A DNA stretch of 64,000 bases from positions 1 through 64,000 of the forward strand of contig CAVSAR010000004.1 in assembly GCA_963726085.1 (NCBI GenBank), written 5' to 3'. Made by a program: the position numbers and the translations under genes. The notes under the pieces were generated by a model. The model was given only the letters and a program-made list of their open reading frames with translations. It was not told where the DNA came from and searched no databases. The stretch is from ZC4RG30 sp963726085. Its GTDB lineage: Bacteria; Pseudomonadota; Gammaproteobacteria; Steroidobacterales; Steroidobacteraceae. Of this stretch, positions 42,104-51,280 are shown in pieces (position 1 is the stretch's first letter; each line of letters starts with the position of its first letter).

Positions 42104-45100
42104 CGCGAGGCGGGTCTTGCGCCCAATGCCGAGCGCCTTGCGTCGGCGCGATCGCGACCGCGCCTGGCAGTCTCGGCCGGGGCCTCACCCTCCAGAAATC
42201 GTGCCAGCGTCTCGATGGTGGTGTGCCGGAACAGGTCGGTCATCTGGATCGGCTTGGCGACTTTCTCACGCAGTTCCTTCAGCACCTGAATCACCAGTAG
42301 CGAGTGACCGCCGATATCGAAGAAATTGTCCCTGGTGCCGATGTTCTCGACCCCCAGTGCCCGCTGCCAGATGCCCATGACCAGCGCTTGCGCATCGCTA
42401 CCCTGCGGGATGCCTTTGGCCGGAACGGATATCACTGCAGCGGACGTGCGCACCGGCAATGGCAGCGCCTTGCGATCCGTCTTGCCATTGGGCGTCACGG
42501 GCATCGCCTGCAGCGAGATGATCGTCGAGGGCACCATGTACTCCGGCAGTTGCGCCGCCAGCGAGCTGCGCAATGACTGCACGTTGGCTGCGATGCCATC
42601 CACGGTTCGTACATACGCGAGTATCCGCTGGTCACCGGGGGCGACTTCGCTCAGGATTGCAGCCGCTTCCGCGATGCCTGGCTGGGCGCGCAGCACCGAC
42701 TCGATCTCACCGAGCTCGACCCGAAAGCCGCGGATCTTGACCTGCTGGTCCAGCCGTCCGAGGCACTCCAGACGTCCCTCTGGCAGGAAACGGCCCAGGT
42801 CCCCGGTGCGATACATGCGCGCGCCCGGTTCAGGGTGGTAAGGATCCGGTAGAAATCGTTCCGCGGTGAGATCCAGGCGCTGCCAGTAGCCTCGCGAGAC
42901 CCCCAGTCCCCCAATGACCAGTTCACCGGTGAGCCCAGGCGGCAGTGGCTGTTGCTGCCGGTCAAGCACATACAGCGACTGGTTCAGCAGCGGCTCGCCA
43001 ATGCAAACACTGGCGGCAGTGAATGCATCGGCCTGCACCCTGCCCACCGTGGACCAGATCGTGGTCTCGGTGGGCCCGTACATGTTGCTTACCTGTCCCT
43101 GCACCAGGCCGGCGAGCTTGCGTGCGAGGTCGGGGGGCAGCGCCTCCCCGCCCACCATCATGTGCCTGAGGCCTGCCAGTCCGGGCTGCGCATCCGCATC
43201 GGCGGCCAGCATCGTCGCCATGGTGGGCGTGCACTGCAAATGCGTCACGGACTCACCCTTGAGCAGGCCGGCCAGGGAGAAGTCGCCGGCCGGCATGTCG
43301 GGCGCCTGCGCCAACGCGCGCAACTGGTCCAGGTACGGAAGGTGCTCGAGCACCGTATCTGTGCTGATGCCAAAGTCGATCAGGCATGCGATTTCATCCG
43401 CGTCGGCACCTTCCACGCGCCGCACCATGTCCAGGCACTGCTCGGGCGTGCCAAACAGGCCACTGGTGCGGAAATAGCGCTGGAACGCAAACTCCAGCAG
43501 GTCATCCATGTCCTGTGCGGAAATATCCGCAAAGAACTCATCCAGGGTCTTGCCCTGTGCGTCCGAGAGTTTCTTGAACGTCGGGAACTGCCACGCAGCG
43601 GCCTTGACCAGGAATACCGCGCTCTTGAGGTACTCCTTCAATGGCTGGCGAACCACCTGTTCCACCGCATCCAGGTCAGGTCCCACCAGGGTGTGCAACA
43701 TGATCGTGACGGTGCCGCGGCCGGGATGCCCCGCTTCGGTCCAGGCCTGGCGATAGGCGGCAACCTTCTGGCCCACTTCCTCAACCGTCTGGCCCAGCAG
43801 ATGCGTGAGCACGTTGGCGCCCGCCTTGCCTGCCTGCATGTAGGTATCGATGTTGCCAGCCGTCGTGACCCAGACGGGCAATTCCTTCTGCACCGGTCGC
43901 GGCAGCGTACGGACCTTCACCTCGCCCTTGGGCCCGGGGAAACTGACGGTCTCGCCGCGCCACAGCCGTTTGATGATTTCCGTGGCGTCGAACATCACCT
44001 GCTTGGCGTTGGCAAAACTCTCCGGCCGGATCGCAAAGTCCGGCGCCGCCCAGCCGGCCGCCACCGAGATGCCCACGCGGCCGTTGGACAGGTTGTCGAC
44101 CACAGCCCATTCCTCGGCCACGCGGATCGGACTGTGCAGCGGTACGACGCAGCTGCCCGCGCGCAGCTGCACGTTCTTGGTGATTGTCGCCAGTGCCGCG
44201 GACGTAACCGAGGGGTTGGGGAACAGGCCGCCGAAGGTCTCGAAATGCCGTTCCGGCGTCCACACCGCGTTAAAGCCGTGCGTGTCCGCAAAGCGCGCAC
44301 TGTCCAGCAACAGCCGGTACTTCTGCGCGTCGTAGTCCGCCTCGCTTTTTGCCACGTTCCAGTAAAAGAGTCCGAAATCCAGCGGTCGCCGCCCGGCGCG
44401 CATGGCTGCGGAGGCAACCGGTGGCGCCGGATCCTTGTGGCGCAGCGCGTCCCCGTGCAGCACCACCGTGAACCCGCGCGCCAGCGTCCAGAACAGCTCG
44501 AGCACGGAGATGTCGAACGAGATGCTGGTCACTGCCAGCCATACGCCCGGGTCGGTGCCGATGCGCTGGTCCATGCCTGCAAAGAAGTTCACGACATTGC
44601 GATGCTCGACCATCACGCCCTTGGGCTTCCCGGTGGATCCCGAGGTATAGATGACGTAGGCCAGGTCCCGGTCCTCGCCCTTGAGGTCCAGATTGCCCTG
44701 CGGCAAGGCTGCGAAGCGCTGGGCATCCACGTCCAGCCTGACGATGTGCTCCACCGCGGCAATGTTCTGGACGTCGCTGCGCGCAACCACCACCCGCAGC
44801 TGGGCGTCTGCTGCCATGAACGCCAGGCGTTCGGCCGGATACGTTGGATCCAGCGGCACGTAGGCGGCACCGGCCTTGAGCACGGCCTGCAGGGCCACCA
44901 GCATGTCAATCGAACGCGGCACCTGGATGCCCACCAGGTCGCCGCGCTGCACCCCGATGGTCTGCAGGTGTCTTGCAAGGCGGTTGGCAGCGGCGTTGAG
45001 CTCGCCATAGGTGATCGAGTAGCCTTGGCAGACACAGGCCCGGGCATCCGGCGTACGGGCTGCCTGGGCCTCGAACAGTTCATGCACTCGCGCCGCGGCC

Positions 45101-46776
45101 ATGGGTGCCGGCGATCTGCGCGGCATGCGCCACTGCTGCAGCTGGTTGGCGTCCACAGCGGCCAGGACCGATGCCGTGCCGCAGGTGGCGGCCGGTTCAC
45201 CAACGGCGTGCAGCAATGCCTTCCAGCAGGCCGCCAGCCGGTCAAACCCGGCGCGCGTCATACGCGCGCCATCGATCCAGGATGCGCATTGGCCGCTGTC
45301 ATCGATGACGACAACGAGGCTGGCGTCGGTGGTCGGCAACGCGGCAGCGCTACCGGGGAGCACGTTGCAGCGCACCAGGCGGATTGGGCTGTGATCCACT
45401 GCGGCCATTGCCGGGCGCAGCTCCGGCTCACGTGCTGGCAGGTCCGACAGCCATGGGCCACCGTCAACCAGTTCCAGCACCTGCGCCACCTGGCGCGCAA
45501 ATTCCGGCCACGGCATTGCCGCCTCGAAGCCGGCCGCAAGTACTGCAAGGGGTGCAAAGTAAGGTGTCAGTGCCGCCGACAGGGGCTGCTGCAGGCGCGG
45601 CACGCAAGCAATTGAACAATCCGTCCGGTCATTCAGCCGCGCCAGCAGCAACAGCAACGAGGCGACCAGCACGGCCGGGTCACCCGCAGGCAGGCCCATC
45701 TCAAGCCATTGCGGGTTACCGCCGGCGTCGCGGCGGCCGAATGGCAGCTCGCACAGGTCCAGTGTGCGCAATTGGTCCAGCCACCATGCCTCGCGCCGGG
45801 CGGCGCGCCGCACCGCGGCGTCAACGGCAGCCGCGTCCGTGAATCCGGGCAACACCGATCCGACTCCCAGGCCCTGTGCCTGCAGCGCAGCCGACGGATC
45901 CACTGCGTTGCCGTCAAGCGCAGTCAGCCGCGTGATCTGCAAAGCCGCGTCACCGCAGCCGATAGTCAGGGATGTCGGCGTGGCATCCTGGATCACACCC
46001 GGCTGCAACCCGGGGACCGAGGCAACGACCTGCGCCGCGCGCGCAAGCAAGAGGGTGCCGCCGAATTTGACCTTGGGCAACGCCACCGGATTGGGATAGC
46101 GGCCGAAATCCAGGGCGCGCACCAGGCGGGCCAGTTCCACTGCTGGCCTTGTCCAATCAAGTGTCGCCGCTGCCTCGGGTCGATGGTCCAGCCCGAAGTA
46201 GCTGCGCTGCGACAGATCCTGGTCGCGCGGCGCCAGCGTGCCATGCTCGATATGCGTGACCAGCTCGCCGAAGGACTCCAGTCCAGCCTCGTAGCACTGC
46301 GCGTTGAGGCTGAAGGCAGTATCGTCCTCGGCCACGGAAAACGATCGCTGCACGAGGATGCGACCCGTGTCCGCGCCTGCGGCAATCTCGTGCCAGGTCA
46401 CGCCATATGAAGCCTCGCCGCGGATCAGCGCCCATACCGGTGCGTGCAGCCCTGCGTAGCGCGGCAATGGACCGTCGTGAAAATTGATGGCCGCGCGGCC
46501 GGCCTTGCGCAGCAACCAGTTGGGCAGCATCCGCAGGTTAGTGACGCTGACCAGGTAATCCAGATCGCCGGCCACGGCCGCGGTCTGCAACAGCTCGAAT
46601 CGCGCGTAGCACGGGATGGCACGCGCCGCGGCCCAGTCCCGGTTCTGCCGATTGCGCGTGACCACGCCGACCACCCGGTGGCCACGCGCCAGCAACAGCT
46701 CTGCACACTGGACCAGCAGCGACTGCTCGCCCAGCAGCAGAAAGGAAGAATGCGGGCCGGTCAGGGACATGGCCAC
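42100..46776 (-). CDS. NRPS-like enzyme: formyltransferase - degenerate C - A split by luciferase-like monooxygenase - PCP
   Basis: A 1558-residue single-module enzyme. Residues 1-250 are a formyltransferase with a full Fmt-type triad: N98, H100 (NFHDGPLPRYAG) and D136 (AGADTGRIL). Residues 325-550 resemble a condensation domain but lack HHxxxDG. An adenylation domain begins near 565, with TSGSTGKPKG at 711 and SFDISVLE at 753, whose Asp suits an alpha-amino acid. It is interrupted at about 795-1155 by an FMN luciferase-like monooxygenase of the MupA/Atu3671 type (FGLFYWNVAK, TPERHFETFGG, RVGISVAAGWA), then resumes: MYGPTETT at 1232, YRTGD, NGKTDRKALP at 1430. A carrier domain follows with DIGGHS, S1492. 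No thioesterase or reductase is present. GTG at 46776 abuts the outer-membrane protein stop (ATG at 46770 is an alternative); its stop overlaps the next gene by 4 nt. Confidence 0.88.
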   Translation of the reverse strand: MAMSLTGPHSSFLLLGEQSLLVQCAELLLARGHRVVGVVTRNRQNRDWAAARAIPCYARFELLQTAAVAGDLDYLVSVTNLRMLPNWLLRKAGRAAINFHDGPLPRYAGLHAPVWALIRGEASYGVTWHEIAAGADTGRILVQRSFSVAEDDTAFSLNAQCYEAGLESFGELVTHIEHGTLAPRDQDLSQRSYFGLDHRPEAAATLDWTRPAVELARLVRALDFGRYPNPVALPKVKFGGTLLLARAAQVVASVPGLQPGVIQDATPTSLTIGCGDAALQITRLTALDGNAVDPSAALQAQGLGVGSVLPGFTDAAAVDAAVRRAARREAWWLDQLRTLDLCELPFGRRDAGGNPQWLEMGLPAGDPAVLVASLLLLLARLNDRTDCSIACVPRLQQPLSAALTPYFAPLAVLAAGFEAAMPWPEFARQVAQVLELVDGGPWLSDLPAREPELRPAMAAVDHSPIRLVRCNVLPGSAAALPTTDASLVVVIDDSGQCASWIDGARMTRAGFDRLAACWKALLHAVGEPAATCGTASVLAAVDANQLQQWRMPRRSPAPMAAARVHELFEAQAARTPDARACVCQGYSITYGELNAAANRLARHLQTIGVQRGDLVGIQVPRSIDMLVALQAVLKAGAAYVPLDPTYPAERLAFMAADAQLRVVVARSDVQNIAAVEHIVRLDVDAQRFAALPQGNLDLKGEDRDLAYVIYTSGSTGKPKGVMVEHRNVVNFFAGMDQRIGTDPGVWLAVTSISFDISVLELFWTLARGFTVVLHGDALRHKDPAPPVASAAMRAGRRPLDFGLFYWNVAKSEADYDAQKYRLLLDSARFADTHGFNAVWTPERHFETFGGLFPNPSVTSAALATITKNVQLRAGSCVVPLHSPIRVAEEWAVVDNLSNGRVGISVAAGWAAPDFAIRPESFANAKQVMFDATEIIKRLWRGETVSFPGPKGEVKVRTLPRPVQKELPVWVTTAGNIDTYMQAGKAGANVLTHLLGQTVEEVGQKVAAYRQAWTEAGHPGRGTVTIMLHTLVGPDLDAVEQVVRQPLKEYLKSAVFLVKAAAWQFPTFKKLSDAQGKTLDEFFADISAQDMDDLLEFAFQRYFRTSGLFGTPEQCLDMVRRVEGADADEIACLIDFGISTDTVLEHLPYLDQLRALAQAPDMPAGDFSLAGLLKGESVTHLQCTPTMATMLAADADAQPGLAGLRHMMVGGEALPPDLARKLAGLVQGQVSNMYGPTETTIWSTVGRVQADAFTAASVCIGEPLLNQSLYVLDRQQQPLPPGLTGELVIGGLGVSRGYWQRLDLTAERFLPDPYHPEPGARMYRTGDLGRFLPEGRLECLGRLDQQVKIRGFRVELGEIESVLRAQPGIAEAAAILSEVAPGDQRILAYVRTVDGIAANVQSLRSSLAAQLPEYMVPSTIISLQAMPVTPNGKTDRKALPLPVRTSAAVISVPAKGIPQGSDAQALVMGIWQRALGVENIGTRDNFFDIGGHSLLVIQVLKELREKVAKPIQMTDLFRHTTIETLARFLEGEAPAETARRGRDRADARRSALGARPASR

Positions 46777-48120
46777 CTATTGACCCGGCGCACCCTTCGG
46801 CGTGGCCTGGCTGCGTCCCAGTAACGAGCCCGTATACCGTATGAATACGCCGCCATTGAACTCGTTGTACGACAGTGAATCCTGGTTGGAGTTTCGGTCC
46901 CGGTACTCAAGTCGCACTTCCAGACCGATAAACCGCGAGAAGTCATACATGTATGTGAATCCCGAGGTGATATCGGTGAAATTCTGGGCCAGGGCCGAGA
47001 AGTCCTCCTTCGAATAGGCCAGAAACAACGACCCGGAAGAGCGCGGCGTGAAGTGACGGGTTACGCTGGCGCGCAGCTCGTCATAGGTATGGCTGCCCAG
47101 GATCGCAATCAGCGAATCCTCGTTGAGGTGATAGAAGCCAATTTGCGCCTCCGATCGCGTGCGTTTGTAACGGAACCCAGCCTCACCGGTCCACGATTCG
47201 CGCGGCGCGGAAGTGACCAGGGCGGTGTCGACGACGCCGCCACCGGATGGCGTCGTATTGTTTGCCAGCTGGTTCACCTGCGACGTCGGGAACTCATGCC
47301 GATAGCCAACGTAGGTGGACAGGAACGGGGACATCATGTGGGTCAGGCTGACGCGCGCCAGTGGTCCACTGCCATCAAAGGTGGCACCGGCCGCCTTGGC
47401 GTAACCGAATTCCCCTGAAAACTGGGTACGCGCGGCACTGTAGTCGCTATGCAGGAAAACCTCGTGACGCTGGAAATCAAGCAGGCTGCTGGCCACACCC
47501 GAAAGGTACGTCACATCGTCGTACGATCCGCCAATACCCAGACTCGAGTTGCGGCTGGGGCGGTGCCCCAGTTCCACCCGTCCGCCCACAGTCTGGGTGT
47601 CGAACGAGTTGCCACTGTAGAGCGCCCTGATCACGTGCGCATCCAGCTGCGTGTTGACCACACCGAACAGCTCGGCGCGTAGCGTTGGCCCGGTCGACAG
47701 CGTGAACAGATTTTCGACGTTGCCCGGTATCAGCGGCCGCGCCAGGTCTATTCGCTGCTGGTCGAAATTGACGCTGGCGTTCCAGGCAAAGTGATCCGGG
47801 ACCAGGTCGTAGGAGCCGCCCATCAGTCCCCGGCCGAACAATTGGCCGCCAGAGAAGTAGTCCAGGTACTGGTAGTACCACAGCTCCATCGCCGCCTGGT
47901 AGCGCAGCCTCCCCAGCGGTTGATCGCCCAGGATCTCCGCACCGACGGCAAGGGCCGAGGCTGACTGGGCCAGCGGACTGGGCTGGGCCGCAACGTTGTC
48001 CGAATAGACGGCGCCAGCGCGCAGCACGTAGTCGAGCCCGCTCTGGGTTTGCTCCGCCGCGAAGGCGCCACTGGCCATGAAAAGTGTCCCGGCCAGCGCA
48101 CAAGGGAATCGGGCCGTCAT
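46777..48120 (-). CDS. TIGR03016-type PEP-CTERM system outer-membrane protein
   Basis: A 447-residue beta-barrel protein with a signal peptide (cleavage after about residue 21, GAFAA). The rest is alternating amphipathic strands, many ending in aromatic residues, with the start-of-barrel DYVLRAGAVYSDNVA seen in this family and the last strand GGVFIRYTGSLL. TIGR03016 proteins are encoded with exosortase A exopolysaccharide genes and are thought to help export through the outer membrane. Its start overlaps the kinase stop by 4 nt, and its stop abuts the NRPS-like gene. Confidence 0.82.
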   Translation of the reverse strand: MTARFPCALAGTLFMASGAFAAEQTQSGLDYVLRAGAVYSDNVAAQPSPLAQSASALAVGAEILGDQPLGRLRYQAAMELWYYQYLDYFSGGQLFGRGLMGGSYDLVPDHFAWNASVNFDQQRIDLARPLIPGNVENLFTLSTGPTLRAELFGVVNTQLDAHVIRALYSGNSFDTQTVGGRVELGHRPSRNSSLGIGGSYDDVTYLSGVASSLLDFQRHEVFLHSDYSAARTQFSGEFGYAKAAGATFDGSGPLARVSLTHMMSPFLSTYVGYRHEFPTSQVNQLANNTTPSGGGVVDTALVTSAPRESWTGEAGFRYKRTRSEAQIGFYHLNEDSLIAILGSHTYDELRASVTRHFTPRSSGSLFLAYSKEDFSALAQNFTDITSGFTYMYDFSRFIGLEVRLEYRDRNSNQDSLSYNEFNGGVFIRYTGSLLGRSQATPKGAPGQ

Positions 48121-49040
48121 TTGATTTCCGGCCTGTCGATGTCCAAGGGCCCGTAGCCGTACCCGTAGGCGTAGCCATAGTCATATCCCAAGTACCTGGA
48201 AGCACCGGTCTGCACGACTGCATTGAGCAGCATCTTCACGTTGGCGCCTTTTCCCAGTATCTCCACGGCACTCTTGACTGCCGCCTGCGGGGTCGACTCG
48301 GCGCGCACGACCATCAGTATCTGCCCTGCCAGCGGCGCCAGTACGCGCGCCTCGGTACTCAGCAATATCGGCAGGCTATCGATGACGATGATGCGATTAG
48401 GCATTTCCTGCAGCAGTTCCAGCACGGCACGCATGCGCTCGCTGGACAGGTGCTCGGTCGCGTTTTGGTGGCCACCGCCTACCGGCAATACCGACAGGCC
48501 CTCGACGTTGGTACTCAGAATCAGCGTCTCGACATCGCAGTCAGGCTCGATCAGGGCGTTCATCAATCCCTTGCGATCGGTCAGGCCAAGCGCATGGCTC
48601 AGGTGTGGCCGGGCGACATCCGCGTCGATCAACAACACCGAGAAGTCCGGTTCCAGCGCCAGCGAGCGCGCCAGATTGGCAGCGGTAAAACTCTTGCCTT
48701 CCCCGGCCAGCGCACTGGCCACAAGGATGACGCGGCTGGATTCGCCGGAGCGAATCGCGCCCAGCAGGTTGCGCTTCACGTGCCTGAACTCCGACACCCG
48801 CTGGTGTTCCTGTTCCGGCGCCGCTCGCAGCCCCAGTGCATCCAGCGACAGCTCCGTAAAGTGGATATCGGGCATCGCTGCCACGCGCGATGGGGGCATC
48901 TTCAGTGCGCGCTGTCGTGCCGTCGTGGCGCCCGTATCCACCGGTGCCGGTACCGGGATCTGGGCGGGTGCCGGGGCTGGGGCTGGCGCGTTGGCGGAGA
49001 TCGCGCGCGCCTTGCCCAGTGCTTTTTCAATCAGGCTCAT
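48117..49040 (-). CDS. XrtA-associated tyrosine autokinase (CpsD/BY-kinase)
   Basis: A 307-residue BY-kinase of the exosortase A EPS locus (TIGR03018 type). The Walker A variant VASALAGEGKSFTAANLA, Walker A' LLIDADVARPHLS and Walker B IIVIDSLPILLS are present. The C-terminus is a tyrosine cluster, GYDYGYAYGYGYGP, the autophosphorylation site in this family. The Pro/Ala-rich stretch near residues 18-38 is a linker. It works with the chain-length protein encoded just upstream (11-nt gap) to control polymer length and export. Confidence 0.9.
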   Translation of the reverse strand: MSLIEKALGKARAISANAPAPAPAPAQIPVPAPVDTGATTARQRALKMPPSRVAAMPDIHFTELSLDALGLRAAPEQEHQRVSEFRHVKRNLLGAIRSGESSRVILVASALAGEGKSFTAANLARSLALEPDFSVLLIDADVARPHLSHALGLTDRKGLMNALIEPDCDVETLILSTNVEGLSVLPVGGGHQNATEHLSSERMRAVLELLQEMPNRIIVIDSLPILLSTEARVLAPLAGQILMVVRAESTPQAAVKSAVEILGKGANVKMLLNAVVQTGASRYLGYDYGYAYGYGYGPLDIDRPEIK

Positions 49041-49051
49041 GGATTCATGCC

Positions 49052-50653
49052 TCAGATGGAAAGGTTGTGCAGCAGTCGCATGCCCACGGGGGCGGCAACG
49101 GCCAGGACACTGGCCAGCGCGACCAGCAGGATCGTGGCGAACATTGCCCGGCGCGCGTCCAGGCGTTCGCGCTCGCGATCCAGCACCGACTTGACGGCGC
49201 TGATCGAACCGATGACCGGCAGCCCGATGGCGCGCTCGAGCGAGCCAGTCCCGCCAAACGTGGGCGTGAACAGTTGTGGCAACAGCGCCAGCGCCAGGCC
49301 GGCGCCAAGCGCCGCCACCAGCCCGGCGATAATAAGCAGCGGCCGCTTCGGGGCTGCCGGCTCATTGGCCGCGCGCGGCGGCTCAATGGGAACGAAATTC
49401 ACGATTCCCGAGACCGCGGCGTCCTCGGAGACACGCGCCTGTTCGCGACGTGCCACCAGCTGGTTGTACTGTTCCTTGGTGACGGTGTAGTCGCGATTCA
49501 GGCGCGAGAACTCCTGCTCGATCTCCGGTGCCTGATCCACGTATCGCTTCAGGTTGGCGATTTCCGCCTTATGCTGGGTGATCTCGCCCTGCAGGGAGGC
49601 AATCTCCACATCGGTCTGGTTGAGCTGCAGCTTGATCTGCTGGTAAACAGGATTGACGTTCAGTCGCATCGCCCCGCTGGGGTCGCCGCCCTTCTGTAGA
49701 TTCGCGATTTCCGTGGCTTCCTTGGCCTTTAATTCCTCGATGGTCCGTCGTGTCGCGATGACTTCCGGGTGTTTCTCGGTATAGCGCTGCAACAGCGCTT
49801 CGAGCCTCTGCTCGGCTTCCTGGCGTCGCAAAGTCACGTCGGGGGGCGCGCCGGCCATCGCCACCGGATTGTTGACTGCGGCTGCACCGGGGATATAGGG
49901 CCGCGCGGTTTCGATCTGGTGCTTCAACTCGGCACGACGACTCTGGGCGACGGCCAGGTTTGTCTCGGCCTGCTGCAGGCCGGCCATTTCCTTGTCGGTG
50001 CGCGCGAAATAGTCACCACGCTCGCCGGGGATCATGCCGACATTGCGCTTCTTGAAGTCCGCCAGTCGCTCCTCGGAGTCCTGCAGGCGTTTCTCCAGTG
50101 CCGAGATCTGCTGCCCCAGAAACACCTGGGCCTGGTCACTGCCGCTGCGATTGCCGCTCTTGGTGCCCTCCATGAAGTTGTTGAGCAGTGCGCGCACCAC
50201 CTCCACGCTCTTGTCGTGATTCGGGTGCTGGTAACTGATCGTGTAGATCGTGTCGCTGCCCTGCGGACGCAGCGAATCCGTCGTCGAACCGGTGACTTTT
50301 ATCTGCCGTTGCAGGGTCGTGATCAGCGCATCCATCTGCGCCGTCGTCGTCACCTTGGCGTCGAGATTGGTCGCGCGGGCAACCGCCTCCAGCTGCGGCC
50401 GCGACAACAACGCCTCGCGCACCAGTGACAGCTGCGAATCGTAATCCTCCTGGATGGCGATGCCTTCCAGTACCGGGCGCAAGGCGGTGCGCGCATCCAC
50501 GAACACGCGCGCCGACGCCTCGTAGCGATCCGGCAATACCAGCACCACGGCCCAGATCGCCAATGCCACGCACCAGGCCGTTGCAATGGCGAGCCAGCGA
50601 CGGCGCCAGATGGCGCGCGCCCACTCATAGATCTGTGCAGCAATTTCGTTCAC
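49052..50653 (-). CDS. XrtA-system polysaccharide chain-length determinant (Wzz-like)
   Basis: A 533-residue PCP-family inner-membrane protein. The first transmembrane helix is at about residues 20-42 (WLAIATAWCVALAIWAVVLV) followed by the Wzz signature PDRYEASARVFVDARTALRP. A long coiled coil occupies the middle (ALEKRLQDSEERLADFKKR). The final helices are near residues 440-460 and 510-528. It matches TIGR03007. It regulates EPS chain length with the tyrosine kinase. Confidence 0.9.
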   Translation of the reverse strand: MNEIAAQIYEWARAIWRRRWLAIATAWCVALAIWAVVLVLPDRYEASARVFVDARTALRPVLEGIAIQEDYDSQLSLVREALLSRPQLEAVARATNLDAKVTTTAQMDALITTLQRQIKVTGSTTDSLRPQGSDTIYTISYQHPNHDKSVEVVRALLNNFMEGTKSGNRSGSDQAQVFLGQQISALEKRLQDSEERLADFKKRNVGMIPGERGDYFARTDKEMAGLQQAETNLAVAQSRRAELKHQIETARPYIPGAAAVNNPVAMAGAPPDVTLRRQEAEQRLEALLQRYTEKHPEVIATRRTIEELKAKEATEIANLQKGGDPSGAMRLNVNPVYQQIKLQLNQTDVEIASLQGEITQHKAEIANLKRYVDQAPEIEQEFSRLNRDYTVTKEQYNQLVARREQARVSEDAAVSGIVNFVPIEPPRAANEPAAPKRPLLIIAGLVAALGAGLALALLPQLFTPTFGGTGSLERAIGLPVIGSISAVKSVLDRERERLDARRAMFATILLVALASVLAVAAPVGMRLLHNLSI

Positions 50654-50680
50654 GTGTTCTTCCTGTCAGGATTCGGTCGG

Positions 50681-51280
50681 TCAAAACATTGATTGCGGAA
50701 TGATGAATACGTCACCGGGCTTGAGCTCGATGTTCTGTTTCAGGTCGCCCTTGTTCAGCAGGTCGCCCAGTCTTACGCGTGTCTCCACGGTCTTGTCGTT
50801 GTCCTGGCGCACGATGCGGGCACGATTGGGCGCGGCAAACTCGGTCAAGCCCCCGGCAGCCAGCACCACATCAAGGACACGCAGGCCTTCGCGATACGGC
50901 ATAGCCTGCGGCGTCTTGACCTCGCCGACAATCTTCACTTGGCTGTAGGTACTCGGGGACGGGCCCAGGATGACGTTCACCTGCGGCCCGCGTACGAACT
51001 CGGCCAGTACCACTTCTATGTCGCGCGCCAGCTTCGAGGGGGACTTGCCAACGGCAACCATGTTCTCCACCAGTGGCGTGGAGATCTTGCCATCCGGTCG
51101 CACGGCCACCGTTACCGACAGTTCTGGGTTGCGCCAGACAAAGATCTGCAGCGAATCTCCAGGCCCAATTATGTAATCAGCGGTCACTGGTGGCACTACC
51201 GGCGTGGCAACCGGCTCGGCGGCCTGGACCACGGGCAAGGCGAGTGACAACAGCAGAAATAAGCGAATCATTTTTTTCAT
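50681..51280 (-). CDS. XrtA-system polysaccharide export protein (Wza-like)
   Basis: A 199-residue periplasmic export protein with a signal peptide (cleavage near VVQAA, residue 21). The Poly_export domain starts YIIGPGDSLQIFVWRNPELS, followed by an SLBB domain with VKIVGEVKTPQAMPY and a C-terminal LKPGDVFIIPQSMF. It matches TIGR03027. ATG at 51280 overlaps the prsT stop by 4 nt. No lipobox is seen, unlike Wza. Confidence 0.9.
   Translation of the reverse strand: MKKMIRLFLLLSLALPVVQAAEPVATPVVPPVTADYIIGPGDSLQIFVWRNPELSVTVAVRPDGKISTPLVENMVAVGKSPSKLARDIEVVLAEFVRGPQVNVILGPSPSTYSQVKIVGEVKTPQAMPYREGLRVLDVVLAAGGLTEFAAPNRARIVRQDNDKTVETRVRLGDLLNKGDLKQNIELKPGDVFIIPQSMF

Noticed and set aside
42952..45615. 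Plus-strand open frame of 887 codons inside the NRPS-like gene
   Set aside because: It is the antisense shadow of a GC-rich gene, with composition typical of such shadows and no domain.
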